NCBI GenBank assembly: GCA_963931865.1
Contig: OZ007509.1
Span: forward strand, 6,960,882-7,024,881
Source of the DNA: Axinella damicornis
Taxonomy: Eukaryota > Porifera > Demospongiae > Axinellida > Axinellidae
Length of the DNA stretch: 64,000 nt
Reading direction: 5' to 3'
Shown here: piece after piece, positions 1-12,000 of the stretch
How positions within the stretch are numbered: the stretch's first letter is position 1
How the letters are laid out: each line of letters opens with the position of its first letter
The notes under the pieces: generated by a model
The model's input: only the letters and a program-made list of their open reading frames with translations
Databases searched by the model: none
Told to the model about the DNA's origin: nothing
Position numbers and translations under genes: made by a program

Positions 1-480
1 ATACCCCGTGCACTACTTTTTATTATGGCCTACTGCCGATTTTTAATACAGCATGCATGATGAGATAGCTAGGGCCTACCGATTTTAATACAGCATGCAT
101 GCAGAATGAGATACTGTAAATTGTGGCAGAAACCGTGTGTGGTCAAGTTGTATAAAATAGAATAGAATTGTCGACTTTCATGCAACTTTTCTCAGCCAGT
201 GGATCTCTGGTCTGTGAGTTGCATGTATGTAGACGCTAGTATTTTCTGACACTTCTATTCTGAACTAAGCCTTCGACAAGCCTTTACTGCTCAAACTGCT
301 GACTTTTGTGTGCTCAACAGACAGACAGACAGACAGACAAACCGATCACTCTACCCTGCTGCGTGCATGCGCACAGATTATCTGCTTAGCTGTAGCAACA
401 GTAAAGGGGTAATTACACTAAAAGTCTTTTCGCTGCCTTTGCCCAGCCCCAGAACCTAAACGATCATGATTTTATCCCCA
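1..480. repeat. Dispersed repeat ('accccgtgc' family), copy 1
   Basis: Begins ataccccgtgcactact. It shares gcatgcatgatgagatagct, the tgtggcag...gttgtataaa block, the (gaca)n run and ccgatcactctaccctgctg with the copy at about 3490-4070. The left end is cut by the window edge. No gene seen. Confidence 0.7.
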
Positions 481-997
481 CAGTACAGAAGCTTCGTCCA
501 AACTATACTGTGATATTAAGTCCGGCATACATTATATCAGTGAAATGCTCGCCATTATGGCACTGCAGGCTGAAAGTTGTGACAGCATCTGACAGAGCGA
601 ATGGATAGTATGCCACCACTTTCACTATGAAAGAGTTGCTGTGAATTGCATGAGTGAAGCAGCAGTACAAACACGAGCAGTGATGGGAGACATCCCAGAC
701 AGGCTGGTCTACATATATTGTGTGCCACTGGAATGTCACATGACACTGATTGCTTTTAAGAGCAGTAATTTGGCTCGGATTCCTCAGAACTTCAGAACCT
801 TTCATCGTATGTCATCCATGAGTAGGCTTCAATCAGTAGTAATTTGCTTCGGAACCAACCGTAAGTGAATAATTTAACCTTTATATCACGATGAATAGGC
901 TACTTTCAGTATGTGGCACTTAATTCCTTTGGAACTAACCATACGTTAGTGAATAATTTTCATCGTACAAGTATTGGCTTCTTTCTGAGATCATATT

Positions 998-1566
998 ACA
1001 TGTACCGTAGTGTCCCGCTAATACGCCCCCTTTGAAAATACGCCCTCCCCCTCTTTTCGCCCAAGTTCCTGCACAGGGTAGTTTGACTCGTTATAACGCC
1101 CCCTTGGTGAGCGTCTTCTGGAATATCTAACCTACACTTGCGCAACTTTGCAGATCGTCTCTCGTGCAGATCGAGTAGTCACCATTGACGCCGACGGTAC
1201 AAGTCACCTCGCTGCCACTCTTCTGCAGGAAATACCGTCCGTGGTTTATGACCGACAGTACTGCTGTTCTTGAGGATGGCCACAGCGAAGGCGTCGGCGT
1301 CATGAATGTTATGGCCCTCGAGTTGAAGTGGCAGCTCTCAAATCTCGCCGATATACATGTAGGGAGACCACGCATGATGACCACGAACAGTACTGGCGAT
1401 CGCTTGTACTTTTGTAACTGTGAACATGAACCTTGACAGTGTCATAAACATAGCAAAACTTTATGAGGGGGCGTATAATCGAGACTAATTGCGTACTCGA
1501 AAATACGCCCCCCCTCCCCTCTATGGGCTGGATGTAGTGTACAAAATAGGGGACACTATGGTACAT
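998..1566. mobile_element. MITE with TIR gtaccRtagtgtccc
   Basis: The left end catgtaccgtagtgtcccg and the right end (read inward) catgtaccatagtgtcccc form inverted repeats. Runs of 'acgcccccc' lie inside both ends. Open frames inside are short and on both strands, so no gene is called. Confidence 0.7.
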
Positions 1567-2488
1567 GGAATACCATCAACTCGGAATAATTAGCACCAGA
1601 GCCTATTTCAAAATTACTAAGTTAGTGAAATGGCCAGAAATGGCTTTGTAAATTTGGTGATTGCATACAACAGAAAAGATGTAACCACACACCCCACTCT
1701 ACGAGATCAAGAAGCTCCAGGATGGAAATGTACGAAGGGGAAAGCTGTTTCTGTAGCCATCACATATTCACCAGTATCTGGAGCCCCATGAACATCCAAC
1801 CGGAAGAAAATACGCCTAATAACTGTGGTATAGTGGACTCAAAGATTGATGCATATATTCGGCAATTGGCAATTTACAAACAGGCTATTTATATAGAATG
1901 ATACATTCCAATACATTCCAATGTTGCTAAGTTCTCTGAGTAGCTAAATGGAATGTGTCCACTAAATGTCATACAATAGAGCATTGTTCCTGAGTTACAG
2001 CATAACACAGTACATCTTGTTCCTACTCACCGGTGCAGGCACGTAGGTATCCAGGGGCAGCAGGTGCATCACTCCCTTCAGAAGAGCAGGAATTCCATGA
2101 CCTGGTTATGAAAAACAAACACAAGACATGTTGGATAGCTAGTACTGTTTCACTGTACTACACCTATTGTGGTTACATTGTCATACACATACCTACAGGA
2201 TCATATTATTTTGCATGAGAAACTTTTGTAAGATTCATGTTTCCACGGCGATTTGTGATTGTTTCATCTCCAAAAACTGACCCGGAATCAGATTGGTAAA
2301 TAGTCTTGGCTTTAATTACTCGCTTACGTACAATGTGCTGATTCTGAAGCTGGATGGTCAATTCTACACTGTACCCATAGTTAACACTTGAGCATGTATT
2401 ATACATGCACAGAAATTGTAATGTATGTTTCTTGAGCATAATAATTTATAGTGCAGGAATTAACTTCTGCACTTTTCTGGAATCAACT
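1567..2488. other. Intergenic, nothing recognisable
   Basis: AT-rich single-copy-looking sequence with short incidental open frames only. There is a duplicated 'gatacattccaatacattcc' near 1901. Confidence 0.5.
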
Positions 2489-2730
2489 ACCGTAGTCACT
2501 CGTCATTAGGCACATGCACCTACACAGGAAGAAAATATGTGCCTATAAATTCCGAATGACATTCCTCAAATGGAAGTGTGCTTCATTTCAAATTATACCA
2601 CTCCGTAGGATCGAAAAAGGCAGTTTTTCTGGAAGAAGACTTCAGTGCTTAATAAAGAGTAGGTGGGACGAGAGTCAAACCTGCACCTATATACATTCAA
2701 CAACGAAGATGCACCTACCAAAGCCCGCAT
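2489..2730. mobile_element. MITE, TIR taccgtagtc, truncated copy
   Basis: Starts taccgtagtcactcgtcatt and matches the fuller copy at 45243-45529 (cattaggc, catgcacctac, tctggaagaagac). The right TIR is missing. Confidence 0.65.
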
Positions 2731-3490
2731 GATCATGTGACCACAAATGGTGGACAGTTCTGCACAGAGAAAACGTCATGAGAGATGAAGAAAAGATGAA
2801 CTTGAGAACAGCCAAGAATTTGCAGCGAACGAAGGTCTAGGGCTTACCCAACCAGCGTCTAAAGAACTGGAAGTTTGAACAGATGATAAAACACGAGGGC
2901 AAGCCCCTAATTCAGCACCTAGATAGCTTAGCAGACAGAATATCTTTGCCCAAACCAAGCATGAGTCCCCTCCCAGAAAGCTCACCAGCAGCAGCTTTAT
3001 CACAACATGCTGATGTGCTCTTTCAAGAAATGGAAGTAAACTTACATCAGCTCTACAGGGTGTAATAAGAGAGGCAGTCCATCAACATGTTGAAACGCTC
3101 CTTTGAGCAAAGATTCTGAGTCTAGAGCAAGAGATGGAATGCCTCTCACAGAGACTGACAGCTCTTGAATTGAGCAGAGAACCAGCTGTGGAGTCTCAGC
3201 CAGGCCAGCTAGAAATGTAATGAGCTCTCCACTGATGAGGATGGAAACATGGCACATGCCTCGCTTCGCCACCTCAAGTTTTGATCACTTCCTCTGTAGT
3301 TGCATACTGCACGTGATCAAGGTGGCAAAGGCCTGGGAACAACACTACTACTAAACTTTTATGCCAGGTTCTACACAGATATAACAAGTGTAAATTGTAT
3401 GGAGATGTAGGGATAGCAGAACAGCGAAAACAAGCAAGGATGATGGCATAAAACAGTTCAGTATACAACCCCATCTTACATATCTTTCCA
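2731..3490. other. Intergenic, no gene seen
   Basis: Open frames here are below 80 codons, on both strands, and have no splice-bounded coding signal I can identify. Confidence 0.45.
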
Positions 3491-3496
3491 CTTAAC

Positions 3497-4070
3497 TAGA
3501 GGTGCTCATGAGAGCACGTACCCCGTGCATTACTGTCAAGAGTTCTTGCTACTTCTCTCTTCTGTGTGGAGACTCTGTTTGGCGTTCAGTGCACTTTCGT
3601 TCGGCATCTTTGCGTAGCCTCTCTTTCTGTTCTGCCGTCTGTCTGGCCTTGAAAGGCGGCGTTTTATTAGTTTCAAGCCTCATACTTCAGACATGATACA
3701 GGTAGGCTACAGCGCTAGCAGCATGCACGATGAGCATGACTAGCTAGTAGCTAGCTGCAAGTAGCATGCACGATATTATGATATGAGATACCGTAAGTTG
3801 TGGCAGTAATGTTAGAAAGAGGGTGTGGTTAAGTTGTATAAATTAGAATTGTGGAGTTTCGCTCGCTTTTCTGTGCCTCTCGAGTGGATTCAGGTGTGTG
3901 AGTTATGTAGACGCTAGTGATTTCTGAATTCTGACGATTGTATTGTGAACTAAAGTCTCAACAAGGCCTTCATTGCTGTAACTTTAACTGTAACTGTATG
4001 GACAGACAGACAGACTGACGGACAAACCAATCACTCTACCCCCTGCTGCGCATGCGCACGGGGTAATAAT
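3497..4070. repeat. Dispersed repeat ('accccgtgc' family), copy 2
   Basis: Runs from actagaggtgctcatgagag to gcatgcgcacggggtaataa. The outer sequences 'accccgtgc' and 'gcacggggt' are inverted. A partial third copy starts at 39404, and end fragments occur at about 16741 and 37555. Confidence 0.7.
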
Positions 4071-4143
4071 GAGGAAAATATGTAGGGTGTTGTATACTGA
4101 ACTGCCATCATCCCTGCTTGTTTTCTTTTAGGTAGCAGCATAC

Positions 4144-4630
4144 TTGATAGCATTCCCTCCGCACACAGTACACAATTTTGAGTTCAAAGTTCAAAGTTGC
4201 TCTCTACGCATGCACACAAATGAAGAAAATGGTGTTGCAGATGAAGCCATAGTTATTGAGTGGGTGGTTCAAGCACCTCGTGAGATTTCAAAGTTGTCAA
4301 AAAGCGATGGGGTCGTGCACTGCTCAGTGTAAAATGCTGCTGTTTTGTGAAAACACCATCGTGAGGGAGTATTTGAACTAGCTGGTCTGAAGAAAGAAGA
4401 AGAAAACTGATTTGGCGACTTTCTGGTGCGGTACTTTCGCGATGGTTTTTCACGACACTGGGAGTCTTCTTGGCCAGGAAAACCCTCGAAGATGAATATA
4501 GTTGTCATAAAGGCGTAAGTTACATGCTGCCCATTTTAGAGATTTCGAGAGATTTTGAAAGATTTTTATATATTGCGTGTCCTCTCTATCCCTACATATA
4601 GACTCTACCTAGTCTATAATATGTTTGTGC
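4144..4630 (-). repeat. Inverted dispersed copy of the 553-bp repeat found at 62817-63925
   Basis: Its reverse complement follows the 62817 unit: the segments around tcttcgagtgttttc, gtcgcgaaagtaccgcacca and gccatagttattgag (as read here) recur in order. The copy is more diverged than the two at the right end. Confidence 0.75.
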
Positions 4631-4977
4631 TGAATCAGCAGTGGATGGTGTATATCAATCCACTGCTGAGTCAGCAAAAACCAATCATCGCAAGGTGGGG
4701 AGTGCCGATGAAATGTTAAAACTGCCAATATTGGGACAGTCTGGTTCCCAGGCCATTCTGTAAAGAGGGTCTGGTTCCCATGGATGACATACATGTACAT
4801 GCACAGTTATCTTACCATCAGCTCTCACATGTTCAGGCCCGTGCTTGCAAATGGAAGCACTTGGGAAGTTAGCATCCGCAAGAACTGCAAGGAGACCAAT
4901 GATCACGTACACTATCACACTCAGGCCCTGTGATGCCGCTCTAGCTGAAATTTCAGTCTTGATATCTGGAAAAGGAG

Positions 4978-5200
4978 GCTGCTTGTTGGCCAAGTGGTTA
5001 AAGCTCTGGACTGAGTTTCAGGTTCTAGCGCAAATAAACAACAGGGTTTTTTTTGCTCTTCAGAGTACAATCAGTCCTCTAAGCTAAAATTGAGAAGAAT
5101 TACCATGTCCTTCAAAGAGGACATTAAGCCATTGGTCCAGGGGGACCTGGTTTAAATAGGGTCTTGCCTTGGCTATTTTGTCCTGCATACCTGCACACAG
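4978..5200 (+). mobile_element. tRNA-derived SINE-like sequence
   Basis: Contains A-box-like ttggccaagtggttaaagc and, about 30 bp on, B-box-like aggttctagcgc, as in a Ser/Leu-type tRNA head. A non-tRNA body follows. No tRNA cloverleaf is kept, so it is not a tRNA gene. Confidence 0.4.
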
Positions 5201-5487
5201 TGTAAATTTCTATAGAGTGGATTCATGTGACATTTCACGAAGGTGCACATGATCAGACTTCTCGCACTGATGTTGAAGCATGCTACACAATGTGTATGCA
5301 AATTGCACTTCGAACCTGACAGCTAATGGACTTACCTCACAAGATATCACTACCTGTTATATGTGATTAAACCGGCTGTGTACGATGGACATCATACGTA
5401 AAGAGAAATGTTTTGGCGTTATGCAACATCAATGACATGCTATAGAAAAGATCTCCATGCAGGGTTTCATTTGGGGAGGGGCATTTG

Positions 5488-5544
5488 CCCCCCCCCCCCC
5501 CCCCCCCCCCCCCTCCCCCCTTACTTTGCCACACTAAAATTTTG

Positions 5545-5580
<36 letters not shown>
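5488..5580. repeat. Two long poly-C tracts
   Basis: Runs of about 25 and 35 C separated by ttactttgccacactaaaattttga. A similar poly-G stretch is at 33277-33294. Their lengths are prone to assembly error. Confidence 0.9.
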
Positions 5581-6237
5581 AGAACAATTTTCTAAAATGA
5601 AACACTGCCATGTATCAACATAGTCTTCGTCCAAGACCCCAGCTCATCCAGTATCGCATGCGGGGAATGAGGGTCTAGTGACTTTTACACCATTTCATGT
5701 TCTCTACAGCAGAGTCAATAACATTGCTAGACATGTAATTACACAATTAGTGGATACGTAGTGTGTGCAAAGGTACCAGATGGTAGCATCTATGGAGAAA
5801 GTGAGATTGTTACTGCTATAGAGGTTGCTTGGAAGACAGAAGAGCTTTCAAATAAGGTCAAAACAACAGCCCATCTCCACCAGGCCGGCTACATGCACAC
5901 GCGGCGAAGAGGGCCGGTCTAGCAAACACTGCACTAGATCACGTTCCTGTCGAATGCGTGTACCTGTGAACCGGTGAAGTGCCAGCTAGAGTTGAGGACA
6001 AGTTCTGTACCATATTGGAGGCATCCAGGTTGGACTAGTTTAGCTGGAGTGTAGGCTTATAGACGCTCTCTGCCAGGCTGATCACACGCAAGTGGTTCGG
6101 TTTACAACCACGAGAGTCATTAACAAAATTGGAATGAATCGCTTCAGTGAGATCTGATTGGTGAGTTGAAACACAATCAAGTGCAATGTTTGCTAGGCCC
6201 TCTCCGCCCTCTACGTGCGGCTTCGATGCACGCCCCC

Positions 6238-6847
6238 TAGCCTCGTACCCAGGCCTTCAATTGCGGGGGGAAGGCCTGGTATACACTGTTTGCGCATGCG
6301 TTTAATTTAAATGTGAATATTATGTCAATTTTAATTGTGACGTTTGCGAATGGGTTGGGCTTAACCGATGACGTTTGCGTAAACACACCCGCGTACTCGT
6401 GCATGAGAGCGATCAAAGGGCTCACAACAAGGCTGAAGCACACCACAGCTCTTTCCACTGTCTACAAGTCCCTTCTTGTAGCTAGTCCATGAGGAAAGGG
6501 AGCGCTTGGTAGCACAGGCTCTTGCCATAGCCAGTAGGTAGCTAGCCACACGAACACGTCGCTGCCTTCGTACACAGCTCTCATGGAGGAGCGCTGCTCT
6601 TCTTTCACAGTCATCCGTGTCATTTTCAGCCTTCGCAAAGCTTAGGAAAGAGCCTCAGAGAAACTATTGCTACTCGTCGTTCGTTGCGGTTCTAGGAATG
6701 TACACGTAGACGTCATTCGACGTCTTCGTTTCACGGAAGAATACCAAGATATCCTATATTCCAAGATTTTTGGGGGAAATTAAGCGCATGCGCAAACAGT
6801 GTATACCAGGCCTTCCCCCCGCGATTGAAGGCCTGGGTACGAGGCTA
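6238..6847. mobile_element. TAGCCTCG-family MITE with 9-bp target duplication
   Basis: TIRs are tagcctcgtacccaggcctt and its complement at the right end. Inverted arms extend about 65 bp inward (cctggtatacactgtttgcg). The 9-bp duplication cacgccccc lies at 6229-6237 and 6848-6856, exactly at the ends. Confidence 0.9.
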
Positions 6848-7017
6848 CACGCCCCCTTGACCGGCCGGGCGGAGAGGGGCTAGCGGCTAGACTGGAACAT
6901 GGCATACAAGAAGTAGAATCCCTACACTGAGAGCTGCTCTCCACCTGAGAGAGAGGCATTGTACACACGTACGTATTATGCAGTACCTTCAGTGAGAGGG
7001 TGGGGCTCTGGGGTTAA

Positions 7018-7521
7018 CTCTTTAGGGCCTAAATTTATTTCTCTAGGTCATTTTCAGTCTATAGAACACTTAAACATACCCTAATTTCTGTTCCCTGGCG
7101 TTGCTGGGCTCGAAACTGCTCACACAGGTAATTTCAGCTACACTAAGCATATACGTGACTTAACCACACCCACCAACTAACGAACTTGCAATCAAGCCTC
7201 CCGAGAAGTAGCCAACCTGCTGTAGCTAAAAAACTGACCATGAACACTGGAAATGGAGGGCCTACAAGGCAAGACAGCTACTTTCTAAGTCCATTTATGC
7301 TTAAAACCCGAGAAATGGCCTACCCGGCTCCAACCAAGGGCCGTTCAAAGCTGAGCCCAAACGCGGCCATGCTGTTTGCACCCTTCGGGTGCACCCACCC
7401 ACCTCCCCCTGCCCCGCCCTTTCTGCTGGCGCAGAGCCTATCTCTCAAGGACATTGCCGGATGTGACATCATGAAGCTGAAAGTCTCACGTTGCAGATAT
7501 GCAACGTTAGATCTTAAAGGG
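7018..7521 (+). mobile_element. piggyBac-type MITE, 504 bp
   Basis: Lies between TTAA (7014-7017) and a mutated ctaa (7522-7525). The ends are ctctttagggcctaa and, inverted, ccctttaagatctaa. It is highly similar to the 504-bp copy at 47678-48181. An open frame inside (7186-7539) is shared between copies but has no known domain and only reflects copy similarity. Confidence 0.85.
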
Positions 7522-7880
7522 CTAATAGCAAGTCTATAAACACCCCATACAAGTACAGCTAGTCAATGGAAATACAAGACATTGCTTTATGCATACCTAT
7601 CTCATCACCGTGTCCCATTCTTGCCAGCACTGATAGCAGCTCAGGGGAAAGGATGCGAGGAATGTTCCTTAGGATAACCATGATTGCGCGGACACAAGGC
7701 AGTATATAGCACATGGAGTGTATTATGGTGCGTATTTAATAGAACATCCTACATCGGACCAATCAGATTCGTCAGATTTTGCGAGCACATGGAATTCAGC
7801 TGACCCAGCAGGAAAATCCACGTGTGTAGTCTAGAGCCTAGCAGCAGACGACTGTGAGCTACTTTGTGTGCATTGTAGCC

Positions 7881-7923
7881 ATGGACTCGGGACTTGGAGT
7901 GCAGTCAATTGAGGACTTCTGGG
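7881..7923 (+). CDS. NPM1: NPM exon 1 (start codon)
   Basis: The exon encodes [14 protein letters not shown] and leaves one base over (phase 1) before the donor g|gtatgc. The ATG has a strong Kozak context (gccATGg). The Phe-Trp-Gly at the splice point corresponds to the start of the nucleoplasmin core. Confidence 0.85.
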
Positions 7924-8806
7924 GTATGCTTGTGGCTCTCTGAGTGTATGGTACACGTGGTTGAAATTACGTGAGAAGCCTCTATAAATTCGGTGCATGC
8001 AGTGGTAGTCTATCATGTTATGTGCTGCGTACCAGGATTGCAAGTGTGACCTACAATGTACAGTGGAGTGTTCAACTGTGTAGAGCATGTGTTGTCAAAT
8101 TCCATTTGGCTTTTGAACAATGGAAATTCAACTTTGATTTAGCAGCTGCAAGTATAAGATAATTAGTGGATGTATTTGCGAAATAAAGTGTACAAAGTAC
8201 TGTGTACTAGCCTGTATAATGCAGAGTATGGAATAACTTTGTATAGGGTAAGGGAGGGGATTTCCAGACAGTCTTTTAATTCCGGACACGGCACTTAATT
8301 CCCCTCGCATTCGCTCCGTTATTTATTCTGAGCGGCTGCAACTCCACTCTCTGGGGACTGTGCCACTTCTGAAGCTATATAGCCAAGCCAGGTGCTTGAG
8401 TTACATGTTGAAGTACGCAAAATGAAAGTGTCTGTATACATAATGAGGCAGCTGCCTCAGTGTGCGTGCAAGGTACAAAGAATTACATGTGTCAGTGTTG
8501 TATGTACCCACATCCGACACTCAGCTGTTAACATTACTGTTTCCTTCATAGGGCTTATGCTCTCCAGCAAGAAAAGAACGATGGAGTGGACATTTGAGGA
8601 TGACAGTGCTGAGGATGATCTTGACAAGACCCTGGAGATACGCCAGGTGACTGTCTTTCTGTTTGTCTGTGTGTGCTGTGTGTTTCTCTTTTCCACCAAT
8701 GTGTCCATCTGTACCAGAAAATGATTGAAGAGCAACAGAAATAAATAATACAGAAGCTGTGTGTTTGAGGTGATGGTGGTGACATGTTGGCCTAGAAGGA
8801 TGCAAA

Positions 8807-8869
<63 letters not shown>

Positions 8870-9000
8870 TGTGTGTGTGTGTGTGCGTGTGCGTGCGTGC
8901 GTGCGTGCGTGCATATGTGTCTGTGCGTGCATGTGTATTGTGTGTGTGTTGGTGTGAGTATGTATGTGTCGGTGTGGTGTGTGTCAGTTTGCGTGTGTCG

Positions 9001-9038
<38 letters not shown>

Positions 9039-12000
9039 ATGTGTGTGTAGCTGTGAATGCAGTGCATGTGTTATATGTTGAAACTGCAGGCGTGTCTGGG
9101 GGCAAGTGCGAAGGAAGGGGAGAGGAACGTGGTGCAGGTTACAGCGGAGAACGATGATGGAGAAGACATTTCACATACTATTCTCTCCATGAGGGTGGGG
9201 GGAAACGAGCAGGTATATATATGTATGGACCAGGACGGGAAGGAGGGAGGGAGCTTGGGCAGAGGGGAGGGCAGAGGGGTGGGCAGAGGGGAGGGCAGAG
9301 GGGAGGGCAGAGGGGTGGGCAGAAGGGAGGGCAGAGGGGTGGGCAGAGGGGAGGGCAGAGGGGTGGGCAGAGGGGAGGGCAGAGAGGGTGGGCAGAGGGG
9401 AGGGCAGAGGGGAGGGCAGAGGGGGAGCAGGGCTAGACAATGGTAACATCCCCGTAGGCTAGCACTACTGGTAGGGTGAACTCACTTTTTGGAATGATGC
9501 TTCAGGTCTTACTCTCTCCTTGTTGATACTTCTGATTGCATCTTGTCCAGCTAGCCTCAAGCTCGTTCCCATGCTGCTCGTAGGTGGCTGGCTTAGTTTG
9601 CTGCTCCCTTAGGATGCTCCCTTTACTGTGCACACCCTTTGTGCGATGGTCTGAGGGTGAATTGAGTTTGCCATGCTGATCTACCTTTGATGGCATTGCA
9701 AGATTGATGTGTTGATCTCCCTCCCAACAGACTCAGCTCTTTCTAACTCTGAAGCCTCCAGTAAAGTTTGAGCTCATTGCAGGTATGTATACGTGCAGTG
9801 TATGGCACGTTTGTAGTTAGTAAGTACCAGTGACCTTAAACCACAGTTGATTTTCCTTATTGCACAACTGATGAGGGTGTACCAGATATCACTGTATGCT
9901 GTTCCATTCCCTGCCCAGGGTCGGGACCAGTCCACATGGTCGGGACGCTAACTCAAGGTATGTGTGTCGTAATAATGTATTCACAAAGTGGTAGGTAGTT
10001 GACTTGTATGAGTGCTTACGTATACACACACGTCCAATGCTGCCATGTACAGTACCGAACACCTTTGCAATGGCAGAGTAACTCCAGCAGAATGCCAGTA
10101 CTATGCATCCAGTACACCTGTGTCATAGAACTGCCCGTGTTACACTTATACTGGCAGTCTATACCTAACCCCCTGGGATACTCTGACAGAAGGGTCCCAG
10201 GGTGATGGAGTTATACCAGCAGCCCCGGGATTATCCTACCTAACCCCCTGGGACCTCTCTGTCAGAGTATCCCAGAACGCCTGAGTTATATCAGCAGTCC
10301 TGGGATTATCCGGAGACTACCTAACCCCCTGGGATACTCGGACAGAGGGAGTGGGGGGGGGGGCCCAGGAGGTTAAGGTAGTCCCTGGATAATCTCTGGA
10401 CTGCCAGTGTAACTCCGGTGTTCTGGGATACTCTGACATAGGGGTCCCAGGGGGCTAATTAGGTAGTCCCAGTATATCTAAGTTCATAGTTGCTGTGAAA
10501 GAGTCGAGAAACCGTACAAGCATGGAGATTCTTTAACCATCAGCTTTTCAGATGGGCTTTCATTGCAACTTGGTACTTTCCACTGCCTCTCGCTCAGGAA
10601 GTTGGGTGCCCAACTTCCTGAGCGAGAGAAAAATGGTCTAACTCAATAGACTATCCACTGCCATACTGCTTTCTGCCTCCCAGCATCATCACATGTTACA
10701 CTCCTGGTAGGGGAAAAATTGTGCCGCGTAAATTACACTCCTGGTAGGGGAAAAATTGTGCCGCGTAAATAATATAATTAATATAATCCAATATAATATA
10801 TATAATGTTTGAGTACTTAGGCTTGGCCTACAGACATTCTGACTATACCGCCGTGATCGCTATCATGCCCTGACCTGAATGTAAAAAGTTGGTGTTGAAA
10901 CTCACCTTGGTGGTGGAGATATGAGCGCTTTTGTCTCGCTGTGGCTGCCATTGCTCGAGCGCTCTCTTCGACTTCCGGTGGCAGTACCGTTCTTAGGAAA
11001 GGCACACGAAGATTCTGACCACACGGCCGTGATCGCTGTCGTTCACCGACGCTTACATGCCAAAACTCACGGTGCTGGCTAAGTTGTGAGTGCTGTAATG
11101 ATGTCTTGTCTTCCTTTTGGTCGCCATTGCTCGCGATCGACTGAGCGTGGTTGCCACGTGGCATGTGCGTTAATTGGAACGTATTGCAATACTTAGCTAG
11201 CTTGCGCTACGCGATACGGCAGGTTGCAACGCGGCTATACTTTACGAATGGTACTTTAGAGCACTCTAAATAATTTCTGATCTTCCCTGTATATAGCTAT
11301 CATGGTGATGTGTGATAATTGGAACGAACTGTCACACTTAGCTTGTGCTACCGATTAACTGCGGCTACCAGGAGTGCGGTTGCCCCTCGTAATATTACAC
11401 TCCTGGTATAGGAAAAATTGTGCCGTTTAAATAAATAATATAATATATATAATGTTTGACTACTTGGGATTGGCCTGCAAAGATTCTGACTACACCGCCG
11501 TGATCGCTATCAAGCACTGACCTAAATGATGAAAGTTGGTGCTGAAACTCACCTTGGTCGTGGAGATAGGAGTGATTTTGTCTCGCCGTAGGCCGCCATT
11601 GCTCGAGCGCTCTCTTCGACTTCCGGTGGCAGTATCGTTCTTAGGAAAGGCACACGAACATTCTGACCTCACGGCCGTGATCGCTGTTGTTCACTCACGC
11701 TTACATGCCGAAACTCACCGTGCTGGCTAAGTTGTGAGTGCTGTAATAATGTCTTGTCTTCCTTTTGGTCGCCATTGCTAGCCCATGCTCGCGATCGATT
11801 GAGCCACGTGGCATGTGCGTTAATTGGAACGAATTGCAATAATTAGCTTCGCTACGGCGAGGCAACCGCGGGGCTGCAACGGCGCTACCAGGAGTGCGGT
11901 TGCCCCTCGTTACACTCCTGGTATAGGAAATAAAGTGCCGCGTAATGTAATATAATATAATATAAATAACTCGTTCGAGTGATAGGAATGGCCTACGAAG

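Noticed and set aside
8521..9449. His/Thr-, Cys/Val- and Gly-rich frames up to 194 codons
   Set aside because: Translations of the (TG)n tract and the G-rich minisatellite; the real coding signal here is NPM exons 2 and 3.
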